Source: Rosistilla ulvae (GTDB taxonomy: Bacteria > Planctomycetota > Planctomycetia > Pirellulales > Pirellulaceae). From it: 64,000 bases of DNA. The stretch covers positions 6,077,798 through 6,141,797 of the forward strand of contig NZ_CP036261.1 of the NCBI RefSeq assembly GCF_007741475.1, written 5' to 3'. The translations under genes and the position numbers were made by a program. Position 1 is the stretch's first letter. The number at the start of each line of letters is the position of its first letter. Under the pieces are notes generated by a model. That model was not told the origin of the DNA, did no database searches, and worked only from the letters and a program-made list of their open reading frames with translations. This document shows positions 27,267-37,133 of the stretch, in pieces.

Positions 27267-27878
27267 ATGCTCCGATTCTTATTGTTCCCGATGTGTCTCC
27301 TCGCTCTCGTTGGCTCCACATCGGCGGGTGAGTTCAATCAAGTGCTAAGCGTCGGCGACGCGGCACCGACGTGGAACGATCTGCCCGGAATCGATGGCAG
27401 CGCGCATGGGCTGGACGACTGGAAACAAGCGGAGGTGGTTGTCGTCGCCTTCACCTGCAATTCCTGCCCCTACGCAACCGACGTCGAACAGCGTTTGATC
27501 GCGTTGACGAAGGACTACGAAGACCATGGCGTCGCCGTGGTAGCGATCAATTCCAACAAGGTTCCCGACGACGAACTGCCCGCGATGAAAGAACGTGCGG
27601 CGATGGCGAAGTTCAATTTCCCGTATCTCTCCGATCCGACCCAGCAGACAGCCAAGGCGTATGGGGCGATCACGACGCCCGAGTTTTATGTGCTCGATAA
27701 AGAGCGACGCATCGTCTACATGGGAGCGATGGACGACAGCCCCGATGGCAAACAGATCGAACATCCCTACGTTCGCCAAGCGATCGACGCCGCGTTGACC
27801 GGAGGCAAACCCGCCGTCGCGGAGACCGTTCCGATCGGCTGCCGAATCCGCTTTCCACGCGTCCGCCGCAAACGCTAA
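27267..27878 (+). CDS. Secreted thioredoxin-family (AhpC/TSA-like) redox protein
   Basis: This 203-residue protein has a signal peptide (MLRFLLFPMCLLALVG, cleaved near TSA-GEF). Its redoxin domain has the active-site motif FTCNSCPYA (C64, C67) and cis-Pro-containing AITTPEFYVLD. The domain resembles thiol-disulfide or peroxiredoxin-like proteins common in planctomycetes. The mature protein would act in the periplasm or outside. The C-terminal RIRFPRVRRKR tail is strongly basic, and the gene ends 24 bases before the 81-bp tandem repeat array. Confidence 0.88.
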   Translation: MLRFLLFPMCLLALVGSTSAGEFNQVLSVGDAAPTWNDLPGIDGSAHGLDDWKQAEVVVVAFTCNSCPYATDVEQRLIALTKDYEDHGVAVVAINSNKVPDDELPAMKERAAMAKFNFPYLSDPTQQTAKAYGAITTPEFYVLDKERRIVYMGAMDDSPDGKQIEHPYVRQAIDAALTGGKPAVAETVPIGCRIRFPRVRRKR

Positions 27879-27902
27879 CGCGCGGGGCGTTGATGCCGCA
27901 CT

Positions 27903-28475
27903 CGTTTAACCGCGTGCCCAACGGGCCGCGCGTCGCGACCGGCGCGTCATACGCAAAAACGCGTGGGGCGTTGCCACCGCACTCGTTTAACCGCGTGCCC
28001 AACGGGCCGCGCGTCGCGACCGGCGCGTCATACGTAAAAACGCGTGGGGCGTTGCCACCGCGCTCGTTTAACCGCGTGCCCAACGGGCCGCGCGCCTTGA
28101 CCGGCGCGTCATACGCAAAAACGCGCGGGGCGTTGCCACCGCGCTCGTTTAACCGCGTGCCCAACGGGCCGCGCGTCGCGACCGGCACGTCATACTCAAA
28201 AACGCGTGGGGCGCTGCCACCGCACTCGTATAACCGCGTGCCCAACGGGCCGCGCGTCGCGACCGGCGCGTCATACTCAAAAACGCGCGGGGCGTTGCCA
28301 CCGCACTCGTTTAACCGCGTGCCCAACGGGCCGCGCGTCGCGACCGGCGCGTCATACGTAAAAACGCGTGGGGCGTTGCCACCGCGCTCGTTTAACCGCG
28401 TGCCCAACGGGCCGCGCGCCTTGACCGGCGCGTCATACGCAAAAACGCGCGGGGCGTTGCCACCGCGGTTAAACG
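27903..28475. repeat. 81-bp tandem repeat array (7 units) closed by an inverted terminus
   Basis: Seven units of exactly 81 bases start at 27903, 27984, 28065, 28146, 28227, 28308 and 28389. Each begins CGTTTAACCGCGTGCCCAAC (CGTATAACC in unit 5) and contains the small hairpin GCCC-AAC-GGGC. Units 2-3 and 6-7 are identical or nearly so, showing a four-unit segmental duplication. The array ends with CGCGGTTAAACG (28464-28475), the reverse complement of the unit start. The same element occurs singly at 19890-19955. Because 81 is a multiple of three, frames stay open on both strands, but no start or ribosome-binding site suggests coding. Confidence 0.95.
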
Positions 28476-28485
28476 ACTTGTTTCC

Positions 28486-28560
28486 GTAGTGGACGAGGCT
28501 ACGAGTCCATCCACCACGAATTTCCTTGAGCACCGAGGGACTCGTGGCCTCGTCCACTAC
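28486..28560. repeat. 23-bp inverted repeat, stem-loop between minisatellite and oxidoreductase gene
   Basis: GTAGTGGACGAGGCTACGAG plus TCC (28486-28508) is matched by its reverse complement at 28538-28560 with one mismatch, enclosing 29 bases. It lies 34 bases after the stop of the minus-strand oxidoreductase gene and could act as its transcription stop, or be a dispersed palindromic element; no T-run follows. It abuts the 81-bp array. Confidence 0.8.
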
Positions 28561-28594
28561 GACAACCTGACGAGCGTTCAGCCGAGGACGCGCA

Positions 28595-29593
28595 TCAATC
28601 GCCCACGGTCAACACAACCTTGCCGGCCAGCGAGCCGTCGCCGGCGAGCGTTCCCGCTTCTTGAAGGCGATGCGATTGGGCAGCTTGCGACAGCGGCAGG
28701 CGCTGCGAGATCTGGCTCTTCAATTGCCCCGAGGCGAGCCATTGGTTGATGTCCTCGGCCGCCAGCTTCATCTCGTCCGCTGTCGCCTTGAACATTACAA
28801 ATCCATGCACCGTGCACTCTTTGACGTAAAAAGGGCCCACGGGAAACTCGGGACGCGCGTCGCGACCGGCCATCAAAACCATCCGGCCTCGCGGCGCAAG
28901 GGCTTCGACGGCGAAGTCGAAATCGGGTTCGCGGATCGTTTCCCAGAAGACGTCGACGCCGTCGGGAGCCAGTTCGGCCAAACGCTCCTGCAAATTTTCG
29001 GTCTTATAATTGATGGCAAAGTCGGCCCCTAGCTCGCGGCAACGCTCGACCTTCTCATCGCTGCCGCCGGTCGTGATCACATTCGCACCAGCCGCTTTGG
29101 CCATCTGCACCACCATCGATCCAACGCCGCCGGTCCCTCCGCGAACAAAGATCGTCTCATCGGCTAACAGTCGCGACCGGCCAAACAAACCCAAGTGGGC
29201 AGTGATCCCAACCAACGCACAGGCCGCGGCATCTTCCGCAGCGACGCCGTCAGGCAGTTCGTACAGCCAATCCTGATCGATCGCGCACAGCTCAGCAAAC
29301 GTCCCCTGCCGGCCCAGCAAACCTTGACTGCTTCCCCAAACGCGATCGCCGATCCGGAATCCGGTGACACCTTCACCAACCGCCGCGATCGTGCCTGCGA
29401 TGTCGCATCCGATGATGAAGGGATCGGGCAGGTCCATCGCGATCATCCCGCTGCGGACATAGGTATCGATCGGGTTGACCGACACCGCTTCGGTGCGAAC
29501 CAAAACCTGGCCTTGGCCGGGCTGCGGATCGGGAAGGTCGCCGTATTGAATGACGTCTGCGTCGCCCGTCGTCTTAATAAATGCTGCTTTCAT
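28595..29593 (-). CDS. Zinc-independent medium-chain dehydrogenase / quinone oxidoreductase
   Basis: This 332-residue protein is an MDR-superfamily NADPH:quinone reductase-like enzyme. It has an N-terminal GroES-like domain (GQVLVRTEAVSVNPIDTYVR, IIGCDIAGTIAAVGEGV) and a Rossmann domain with the VRGGTGGVGSMVVQMAKAAG nucleotide-binding loop. The catalytic-zinc ligand pattern of alcohol dehydrogenases is absent. It is cytoplasmic and single-gene. Substrate unknown; quinones or enones are typical of the family. Confidence 0.9.
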   Translation of the reverse strand: MKAAFIKTTGDADVIQYGDLPDPQPGQGQVLVRTEAVSVNPIDTYVRSGMIAMDLPDPFIIGCDIAGTIAAVGEGVTGFRIGDRVWGSSQGLLGRQGTFAELCAIDQDWLYELPDGVAAEDAAACALVGITAHLGLFGRSRLLADETIFVRGGTGGVGSMVVQMAKAAGANVITTGGSDEKVERCRELGADFAINYKTENLQERLAELAPDGVDVFWETIREPDFDFAVEALAPRGRMVLMAGRDARPEFPVGPFYVKECTVHGFVMFKATADEMKLAAEDINQWLASGQLKSQISQRLPLSQAAQSHRLQEAGTLAGDGSLAGKVVLTVGD

Positions 29594-29730
29594 CGGTATC
29601 GCCTAAAGGTTTCTGTTTATTAAATGAAGTTTGATTTGATTGTCTGCACGCAAGATGAAGACTCGCCCATTCCACAATCGATGGGATCGATTCGTTTCGC
29701 CGCAGCGAAGCCGAACATCTTTCGAGATAT

Positions 29731-32118
29731 TTAAAACTCGCCAAAGTCAAAATCGTTGAGTTCGTCGAGCGCTTCGGACTCCGATTCCGAGAGCGGTTGT
29801 TTTAACACTTCGCTTGCCAGGTCCTGATCGACGCCCCAGTGCTGGCCCAGGTTTTCGGCGATCGATTGTTTTTCTTGCGGGCTGAATTCACCAAACGCAC
29901 GCCGCAGGAAAACCAACGCCCGACGGAACTGTTCGTCGTCCAACGACTCCACATAATCGGCCAATTGCTGCCACAGCGGTTGCCGAGCCAGCAGCGCGTA
30001 TCGATTCCGACGCGAGAGGCCTTCGAACCAACCGGCGCCGAGATCAGCCGGCGCGCCGGGGGACAGTCGCCGCGAGACCTCGCGAGCCAGCCGCGCGTTG
30101 TCGATCTGATCGCGCTCCAACAGCATTGCACATGCGTACCCGCTGAGCAACGGATTGCGATCGTCGCTATCGCTCAAACCATGCAGTTCGACGATCCACA
30201 GCGGTTCGTCGACCAGATCGTGAAATTCGAGCGCGACGCGGTTGAGGGCGTCGATCGACGCTATCAGATCGCGAGCGGCGTCGTTATCACAATTGGCGAC
30301 CGACATCAGCGCCAACGCTCCTTGCACAAACAACGTTTCGATCAATGGACGCAGCGGCGCCGCGTCGAACTGGCGGACGTCGCCATACTTTACCAGGCTG
30401 GCCAATTCAGCAGCCGCACCGGCGACGGCGGTGAAGTCGCTCGATTCGGCCGCCAACGCCTGCAACCGCCCGCGAGCCTGGTCCATCGCCTCCATCATGC
30501 CGCAGCGGCACGCGATCGCCACCGCCGAAGCGGCTTGCGCGACCGTTGTTGCTTCGTCCAACAGCGTCTTGAATTTGAAACCGGCGGCCAGTTCGATCGT
30601 CTCGCCCAACAGCACCGATTCGACAAGCGTGATCTCCGATTCGGGAGTCCACTGCAACTCCCACTTCTCGCTCCACGTCGACGCCTGCTGTCGCGAGGCG
30701 ACGGGGGACGCAAAATTGATCTCCAACAGATGCAGCCGATGCAGGAAGCTGGATCGATGCAGGTCCAAGAAAGCTGCCGCGGCGGTCTTCGCGCGACGGT
30801 TCTCTCGCAGATCGATCGACAACACCTGTCGAACCGCCGTCCGGTATTTGACTAACTTCAGTGCGGTCAACTGCTGATTGAAGTCGGCTTGGATCGATGT
30901 CTGCGAGACGCCTTCGGGCAGGCTGCCGATCGCCGTCCCAACGTCGACTTGAGCCAGCGATTCGGCGACGGTCGACCGCTGGCCGTGTCCGATCAGCGTG
31001 ACCGCTGCGTCGCGGAGATCGTTGAGCGTCGGTGCCATCCCCGCTTTCAGAGCCGATAGCGAATTGGCCAACCGGACCGCTTCGATCACCTCAGCCGTGG
31101 AGCGGTGCGTGCCAGCATCGCGTTGATGCCGGACGACCATCGACAGATAGCGAGCGGGCAGGTGGGAAAGTTCTCGCGCCGACAACGCGTCCCACAACAA
31201 CTCAAAATACGCGGGAGCTTCGTTCCCGGCGCCGTAGCCCGATTGGCTCGACAGTCGGAAGTACGAATAGGGCATCAGCGTCAGATTGCTCTCCAGCCGC
31301 GGCAGCTGTTCCAATTCCTGATCGCTCATCGGCGGAAACTCTGCCGACAGCACCGGTGCGTGATAGGCACCGACGATCGCAACGATCTTGTCGGGCGCGA
31401 CGCCACGATCGATCGCGGCTCGGATCTGCCGCCGCATGAACGCTTCGCGAACCAGATTCTCCGCCGCATCGGCCGCGGTGTCCGATTCGATCTCACGCAG
31501 ATTGCGACCGAACTCCATCGATGTCTTGCGATACGAATCGAGACATGTGTTGTGCTCGAAGTTCCGCTCCCAATAACTCTCGTAATGCTCTTCGCCCGCA
31601 AGGGCTGCCAGCTGTTGATACAACGAGCCTCGCGAAACGATCGGCTCGATCGCCGGTTCGCCGACCGCCGGATCGTCGCTCGCGTCGGATGCCGCTGGCT
31701 CTGGCGAGGCGGCAGCGGGCTGAGCATCCTTTTTCGAAGCGATAATCGCTTCGGCGATCCGTCGATGTTCGCGCTCTTGCAATCCCAGGAAGATATCGCT
31801 GGGCAAGTCGATGAACTCGCAATCGGCTTTATTTTCCTTGGCCCACAGGATCGCCTGATACTCGGGGCTGTAGCGGGCCAGCGGGTAGACAAACGTTCGC
31901 ACGGGGACCGAGTTGGAGAAGGCGAGGATCCCAATCGGCGGAACCGTTCCCTTGCGAACGACGTCGTCCAACAGACCCTCCGCGTCGCAGGGGCCTTCGA
32001 TCAGCACGACCTGCGGCTGCATTTGATCGAGGAATTGCCGCAGCTGCCACGCCCCCATCGGCGACAGATGCCGCACGCCAAAAACGTGGCAAAGGGAAGC
32101 CGTATCGATCGCAGACAT
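29731..32118 (-). CDS. DUF5682 family protein (EreA/ChaN/TraB-like fold)
   Basis: This 795-residue protein opens with the DUF5682-type motif [14 protein letters not shown] and [13 protein letters not shown], with FIDLPSD and [10 protein letters not shown] further on, all features of the EreA/ChaN/TraB-like superfamily active site (about residues 10-270). The rest is helical (about 270-795), with an acidic C-terminus. In many bacteria DUF5682 genes sit in operons with a MoxR ATPase, a VWA protein and a SWIM zinc-finger protein, systems proposed to act in conflict or defence. None of these partners is adjacent here; the neighbours are an oxidoreductase and gcvP, divergently transcribed. Confidence 0.82.
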   Translation of the reverse strand: MSAIDTASLCHVFGVRHLSPMGAWQLRQFLDQMQPQVVLIEGPCDAEGLLDDVVRKGTVPPIGILAFSNSVPVRTFVYPLARYSPEYQAILWAKENKADCEFIDLPSDIFLGLQEREHRRIAEAIIASKKDAQPAAASPEPAASDASDDPAVGEPAIEPIVSRGSLYQQLAALAGEEHYESYWERNFEHNTCLDSYRKTSMEFGRNLREIESDTAADAAENLVREAFMRRQIRAAIDRGVAPDKIVAIVGAYHAPVLSAEFPPMSDQELEQLPRLESNLTLMPYSYFRLSSQSGYGAGNEAPAYFELLWDALSARELSHLPARYLSMVVRHQRDAGTHRSTAEVIEAVRLANSLSALKAGMAPTLNDLRDAAVTLIGHGQRSTVAESLAQVDVGTAIGSLPEGVSQTSIQADFNQQLTALKLVKYRTAVRQVLSIDLRENRRAKTAAAAFLDLHRSSFLHRLHLLEINFASPVASRQQASTWSEKWELQWTPESEITLVESVLLGETIELAAGFKFKTLLDEATTVAQAASAVAIACRCGMMEAMDQARGRLQALAAESSDFTAVAGAAAELASLVKYGDVRQFDAAPLRPLIETLFVQGALALMSVANCDNDAARDLIASIDALNRVALEFHDLVDEPLWIVELHGLSDSDDRNPLLSGYACAMLLERDQIDNARLAREVSRRLSPGAPADLGAGWFEGLSRRNRYALLARQPLWQQLADYVESLDDEQFRRALVFLRRAFGEFSPQEKQSIAENLGQHWGVDQDLASEVLKQPLSESESEALDELNDFDFGEF

Positions 32119-32350
32119 TTTGTCTGGTGCCTTCGAAAGGGGGATGAAAACGCGGTCCTGCCCGCCGCGATTGTTATACCACGGGCGGCCAACATTGGCA
32201 CATTCACAGCGACCGAACGTCGTCGCGACCCCTGCGGCCGGCGCGTGGCCGGGCTGCCGTCATAGTCAATTAAATTGTGCGATGTTAAAATGCCTCGCCC
32301 ATCGAGTTCGCGATTCACCCAACGCACCGGCCCCACGTCCGCCAGGAAAC

Positions 32351-35299
32351 ATGATGCAAACCACTGTTAAGTCACCCGTAAATGATTCCACCGGCAACCT
32401 GTTGGACTTCGCCGACGGATTTGTGCGACGCCACATCGGCCCGTCGGACACTCACATCCAACAGATGCTGGAACTGCTAGGCTTCGATTCGCTGGATCAG
32501 TTCTCCGACGCGTTGGTTCCCGAGGACATTCGGTTGACCCAACCTCTGGACATTCCGTCGGCTCGCGGCGAGCACGAGTTCTTGGGTGCGTTGCGGGTGA
32601 TCGCCGAAAAGAACAAGGTCTACCGTTCGTGCATCGGTATGGGTTACACGGGGACCGTTACGCCGCCGGTGATCCTACGGAACGTGCTCGAAAATCCGGG
32701 TTGGTACACGCAGTACACTCCCTACCAAGCGGAGATCTCGCAGGGACGGCTGGAAGCGTTGCTGAACTTTCAAACGATGATCGCCGACCTCACCGGCTTG
32801 CCTTTGGCGGGAGCAAGCTTGTTGGACGAAGCGACCGCGGCAGCCGAAGCGATGTGCATGTGCGTAGCGATCGCCCGAGATAAGAAACGCGGCTTCTGGG
32901 CGTCGGACGATTGCCATCCGCAGACGCTGGAACTGCTGCAGACCCGCGCCGACGGATTGGGGATCGACCTGAAGGTCGGCCCGATCGACGAGATCGACTT
33001 CAACCACGGCCAAGGAGGACTCGGCGGGTTGTTGGTTCAATATCCGACCACCGACGGCCGGATCGAAGACTATGCCGCGTTGACAGCGCGAGCGGCCGAA
33101 AACGGTTGCTTGGTCGTCGCGTCCGCCGATCTGTTGGCCTTGACCGTGCTGACGCCGCCTGGTGAATGGGGAGCGGATATCTGCGTCGGCAGCGCCCAGC
33201 GATTTGGCGTTCCGATGGGCTTGGGCGGACCACACGCCGCCTTCATTTCGACTCACGAAGCCCATGTCCGCAAGCTTCCCGGGCGGATCATCGGCGTCTC
33301 GAAGGATCGCCAAGGCAACCGCGCGTTGCGGATGGCGATCCAAACGCGAGAACAACACATCCGCCGCGACAAGGCGACCAGCAACATCTGCACGGCGCAA
33401 GCCTTGCTGGCGATCATCAGTTCGTTTTACGGAGTCTATCACGGGCCGCGCGGCTTAAAACAGATCGCCGACCGAACGCATGCCTTCACGTGTGCGTTGT
33501 TGAAGGGACTCGAGCGACTGGGGCACTCGCGAACCAGCGACACACCCTTCTTCGATACGATCCGGATCCGGTTGGGCAAAGGGCGTGCGAGCGCGACGCG
33601 TCAGGTTGTCGATGCGGCGCTGGAACGTCAGATCAATCTTCGCGAATACTCCGACGGCACGTTGGGCGTGACGTTGGACGAAACCGCCGACGCGGCGTTG
33701 GTCGCCGACCTGTTGGCCGCTTTCAACTTTGGCCACTACACCGGGTTCGATATCGACGACCTGTTGGCCGAAGCGGAAGCCGACGGCATGCTGTCGCATG
33801 GTGCACTGGCGCGGACCAGCGAATACATGACGCACCCGATCTTCAACGAACACCACAGCGAAACGCAAATGCTGCGGTACATCTTTAAGCTGATGCAACG
33901 CGACCTCTCGTTGGCACACAGCATGATCCCGCTCGGTTCGTGCACGATGAAGTTGAACGCGACAAGCGAGATGCTGCCGGTGACCTGGGCCGAATTTGGG
34001 CACCTGCATCCGTTTGCTCCCGACACGCAGTGGCGCGGCTACACACAGATGTTCCGCGAACTGGAAAGCTGGTTGTGCGAAGTGACAGGATTTTCGGCGG
34101 TCAGTCTGCAACCGAACGCCGGTGCTCAAGGCGAATACGCCGGGCTGTTGGTGATCCGGGCGTACCACGAACACAACGCCGTTGGCGAGAACAAGCGGAA
34201 CGTCTGCCTGATCCCCACCTCGGCGCACGGCACCAACCCGGCGTCGGCGGTGATGGCGGGAATGCATGTTGTGCCGGTCGCTTGCGACGCCAACGGCAAC
34301 ATCGACATGAACGACCTGAAAGCGAAAGCTGCCGATCATGCCGAGACGCTGTCGGCACTGATGGTCACCTACCCATCGACGCACGGTGTTTTCGAGTCGA
34401 CGATCCGCGAAGTTTGCGACGTGATCCACCGTCACGGTGGACAGGTCTACATGGATGGTGCGAACATGAACGCACAAGTCGGACTGACCAGCCCGGCAAC
34501 GTGTGGCGCCGACGTCTGCCACCTGAACCTACACAAGACGTTCTGCATCCCGCACGGCGGTGGCGGCCCCGGAATGGGACCGATCGGCGTGGCAGAGCAA
34601 TTGGTGCCGTTCCTGCCCGGCCACAGTGTCGCTCGCCCCGACACGGCGGGTGAGTTTGCGATCGGTGCCGTCTCTGCGGCTCCTTACGGCAGCCCCAGCA
34701 TCCTGACGATCAGCTACGTCTACATCGCGTTGATGGGAGCAGAGGGACTGAAGCGAGCGACGCAGGTCGCGCTGCTGAACGCCAACTACATGGCTCGTCG
34801 ACTGTCCGATAAATTCGACATCCTCTACACCGACAAAAACGGAAACGTCGCCCACGAGTTCATCGTCGATTGTCGCGAGTTCGACAAATCGGTGCACATC
34901 AGCATCGACGATATCGCCAAGCGTCTGATGGACTACGGATTCCATAGCCCGACGATGTCATTTCCCGTTCCGGGAACGTTGATGATCGAACCGACCGAAA
35001 GCGAACCGAAGGCGGAACTGGATCGGTTCTGCGAGGCGATGCTGGCGATCCGTGAAGAGATCGCAGCCATCGAGCGCGGCGAGATCGATGCGGAGAACAA
35101 TCCGCTGAAGAACGCACCGCACACGATGCAGATGATCGGCGGCGACCAGTGGCCACATCCGTACGGCCGCGAACAGGCCGCATGGCCCAAGGCGTGGCTG
35201 CGAGATGCGAAGTTCTGGCCGACCGTCGGGCGGATCGATCACGCCTACGGCGACCGCAATCTGATCTGCTCCTGCCCGCCGATGGAAGAGTACCAATAG
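32351..35299 (+). CDS. gcvP: Glycine dehydrogenase (decarboxylating), P-protein of the glycine cleavage system
   Basis: The start MMQTTV at 32351 (or the second ATG at 32354, with AGGA close upstream) gives about 982 residues, the usual size of the fused single-chain P-protein; the frame is open further upstream but without homology-like sequence. The N-terminal half begins [20 protein letters not shown]. The PLP lysine lies in [20 protein letters not shown]. It decarboxylates glycine and passes the aminomethyl group to GcvH. The other system genes (gcvT, gcvH, lpd) are not in the window, so here gcvP is alone. Confidence 0.96.
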   Translation: MMQTTVKSPVNDSTGNLLDFADGFVRRHIGPSDTHIQQMLELLGFDSLDQFSDALVPEDIRLTQPLDIPSARGEHEFLGALRVIAEKNKVYRSCIGMGYTGTVTPPVILRNVLENPGWYTQYTPYQAEISQGRLEALLNFQTMIADLTGLPLAGASLLDEATAAAEAMCMCVAIARDKKRGFWASDDCHPQTLELLQTRADGLGIDLKVGPIDEIDFNHGQGGLGGLLVQYPTTDGRIEDYAALTARAAENGCLVVASADLLALTVLTPPGEWGADICVGSAQRFGVPMGLGGPHAAFISTHEAHVRKLPGRIIGVSKDRQGNRALRMAIQTREQHIRRDKATSNICTAQALLAIISSFYGVYHGPRGLKQIADRTHAFTCALLKGLERLGHSRTSDTPFFDTIRIRLGKGRASATRQVVDAALERQINLREYSDGTLGVTLDETADAALVADLLAAFNFGHYTGFDIDDLLAEAEADGMLSHGALARTSEYMTHPIFNEHHSETQMLRYIFKLMQRDLSLAHSMIPLGSCTMKLNATSEMLPVTWAEFGHLHPFAPDTQWRGYTQMFRELESWLCEVTGFSAVSLQPNAGAQGEYAGLLVIRAYHEHNAVGENKRNVCLIPTSAHGTNPASAVMAGMHVVPVACDANGNIDMNDLKAKAADHAETLSALMVTYPSTHGVFESTIREVCDVIHRHGGQVYMDGANMNAQVGLTSPATCGADVCHLNLHKTFCIPHGGGGPGMGPIGVAEQLVPFLPGHSVARPDTAGEFAIGAVSAAPYGSPSILTISYVYIALMGAEGLKRATQVALLNANYMARRLSDKFDILYTDKNGNVAHEFIVDCREFDKSVHISIDDIAKRLMDYGFHSPTMSFPVPGTLMIEPTESEPKAELDRFCEAMLAIREEIAAIERGEIDAENNPLKNAPHTMQMIGGDQWPHPYGREQAAWPKAWLRDAKFWPTVGRIDHAYGDRNLICSCPPMEEYQ

Positions 35300-35597
35300 C
35301 GGTTGCCGCCCCCCTCCACATCGGCTGCACCGAACATTTGTGCAGCAAAAAGTTGGATTGTGAGGGGGACAAGTCATTCTGAATGACAATTTCTTGATTA
35401 TCCTTGACGAACCCCAGCCGATTTTATTGGTCGGTAGGGGTTCTTGTGTGCAAGAATTACAAGCCACAGCGACCGCACGACGCGGTTGGTTGCGGCAAGC
35501 CGCTAACTTCGGTTAGGCGACTGACTTGCGCACCCACGCTCACCTCAAGGATCTCTGTCGGACTTGCGTTACCAGCCGGCAAGGAGTTTTCATCTTT

Positions 35598-37001
35598 ATG
35601 GCTACCGTTGAACAATCGCCGCCGCCGGTCAAAGTCCGTCCGCCGCGAACCCTGCCGCTGAATCTGACTCCGTTCGAAGACTACATGATCTGGGACGATC
35701 GGCCCGAATATCCGATGACCTTCGTGGTTCAGATGGAATTCGCTGGAACGATCGACCGCGAGGCGATCGAAGCGGCATTGCCCGACGCTCTGGAACGCCA
35801 TCCGCTGCTGCAAGCCATCGTGCAACCGGCCAAAGGAAATCGCGACTGCTGGGTCAACGCGCCGCAGCCGGAGATCGCGATCGATTGGGGCGACCTGGCC
35901 AAACCGATCGATCTGCCCGCTGGAGAAGCGATCGACGTGCGGCAGGATGTGGGACTGCGGATCTGGATTCGCAGCGACGAGAACCAAGCCACCATCACGA
36001 CTCAGTTCCATCATGCGACGTGCGATGGCATCGGTGCGTATCAGTTCCTCGGCGACTGGCTGTGGTTTTATGCGTCGCACGTCGGCCAACCGATCGACGA
36101 ACCGCTGCCGCCACTGGATGTCAAAGCGCTGCGTCAGCGGAACCGGAACAGTTTTGATGTCGAAAACTATCGTCTGCCCGATGGCAAACTGGATACCGCT
36201 GAAACGAAAGCTCTCGGCTGGCATTGCTTAACCGGCGTGCAAGCCCTGGCCATACCGCGGTCGATGCAGCCCGAAGCAAATCCACGAGCCCTGTTCCCCG
36301 GACTGTGTGGTTTTGAGTTCGACAAAAACGTCTACAAGAATCTCCGTCACGTGGCCGAGCGACGCGGCCAATCGACTAACGAATTGTTGATCGAACGGTT
36401 GTTGGTGACGCTGCGCCAGTGGAACCAAATGCAAGGGGATCGAGGCCGCCGCGATCTGTGCATCATGATGCCGATGGATCTGCGCGAGATCGAGAGCCGG
36501 ATGGCGACGGCTGCGAATCTGGTGACCTACGCTCTGATCCGACGCAAACAATCCGAGTGCACCGAATCCGAAGCGTTGATCGATTCGATTCGCCAAGAGA
36601 TGGTGATGCTGAAGCGGAACCGGCTACGGACACCGTTCATGAGCATGATCGCCCACTTGCAGCGTTATCCGACCTGGCTGAAGCGTTGGCTCGGATCGCG
36701 GCGGTGCATGGCGACGGCGATCCTATCGAACACCGGCGACCCGACCAAACGCTTCAGCGTCGCGTTTCCGCGCGTCAAAGGTTTGCTGCAAGCGGGCAAC
36801 CTGTCGATGACCGACATCGTCGGGGTGCCGCCGATGCGATCGGGAACGCGGCTGACGATCTCGATCTTCACCTACCGACGCGTGCTGAAGATCTGCATGC
36901 GTTGCGATCCGCACTACTATTCGACGGCGCAAACCGAAGCCTTGGCGAACGAATATCGAGCGTCGATCCAACGACTGCTGGACGCACCGGTGGAAGCTTA
37001 G
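35598..37001 (+). CDS. Condensation/WS-DGAT-like acyltransferase domain protein
   Basis: This 467-residue protein (start ATG at 35598, AAGGAG 11 bases upstream) has the CoA-dependent acyltransferase motif HHATCDG (the HHxxxDG signature) near residue 138 and an N-terminal LNLTPFEDYMIWDDRPEYPM strand like condensation or wax-ester synthase domains. A second domain follows (LCIMMPMDLREIESRM, ATAILSNTGDPTKRF). It is cytoplasmic, possibly esterifying an alcohol or amine with an acyl-CoA. It stands alone between gcvP and the large permease. The precise family (WES/DGAT versus alcohol acetyltransferase-like) is unresolved. Confidence 0.75.
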   Translation: MATVEQSPPPVKVRPPRTLPLNLTPFEDYMIWDDRPEYPMTFVVQMEFAGTIDREAIEAALPDALERHPLLQAIVQPAKGNRDCWVNAPQPEIAIDWGDLAKPIDLPAGEAIDVRQDVGLRIWIRSDENQATITTQFHHATCDGIGAYQFLGDWLWFYASHVGQPIDEPLPPLDVKALRQRNRNSFDVENYRLPDGKLDTAETKALGWHCLTGVQALAIPRSMQPEANPRALFPGLCGFEFDKNVYKNLRHVAERRGQSTNELLIERLLVTLRQWNQMQGDRGRRDLCIMMPMDLREIESRMATAANLVTYALIRRKQSECTESEALIDSIRQEMVMLKRNRLRTPFMSMIAHLQRYPTWLKRWLGSRRCMATAILSNTGDPTKRFSVAFPRVKGLLQAGNLSMTDIVGVPPMRSGTRLTISIFTYRRVLKICMRCDPHYYSTAQTEALANEYRASIQRLLDAPVEA

Positions 37002-37133
37002 CCGCCGCCAAACATCCCACGCGTCGGCAATTGCGATTTAGTTGCTAAAATGCAGCGGTAGCAATTCTCCGCCACGCGACCGCTTGAGCTCCATCGGGTG
37101 CCAAGCGATCTTTCCAATACGGGATGTAAGGAT

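Noticed and set aside
27903-28475. Possible CRISPR array
   Set aside because: Units are contiguous tandem repeats without unique spacers and no cas genes are present.
27890-28557. Open frames on both strands through the 81-bp repeats (199 codons plus; a longer one minus) encoding 27-residue repeats
   Set aside because: The unit length is a multiple of three, which alone keeps all frames open; no ribosome-binding site, and the same DNA occurs as a non-coding palindromic element at 19890-19955.
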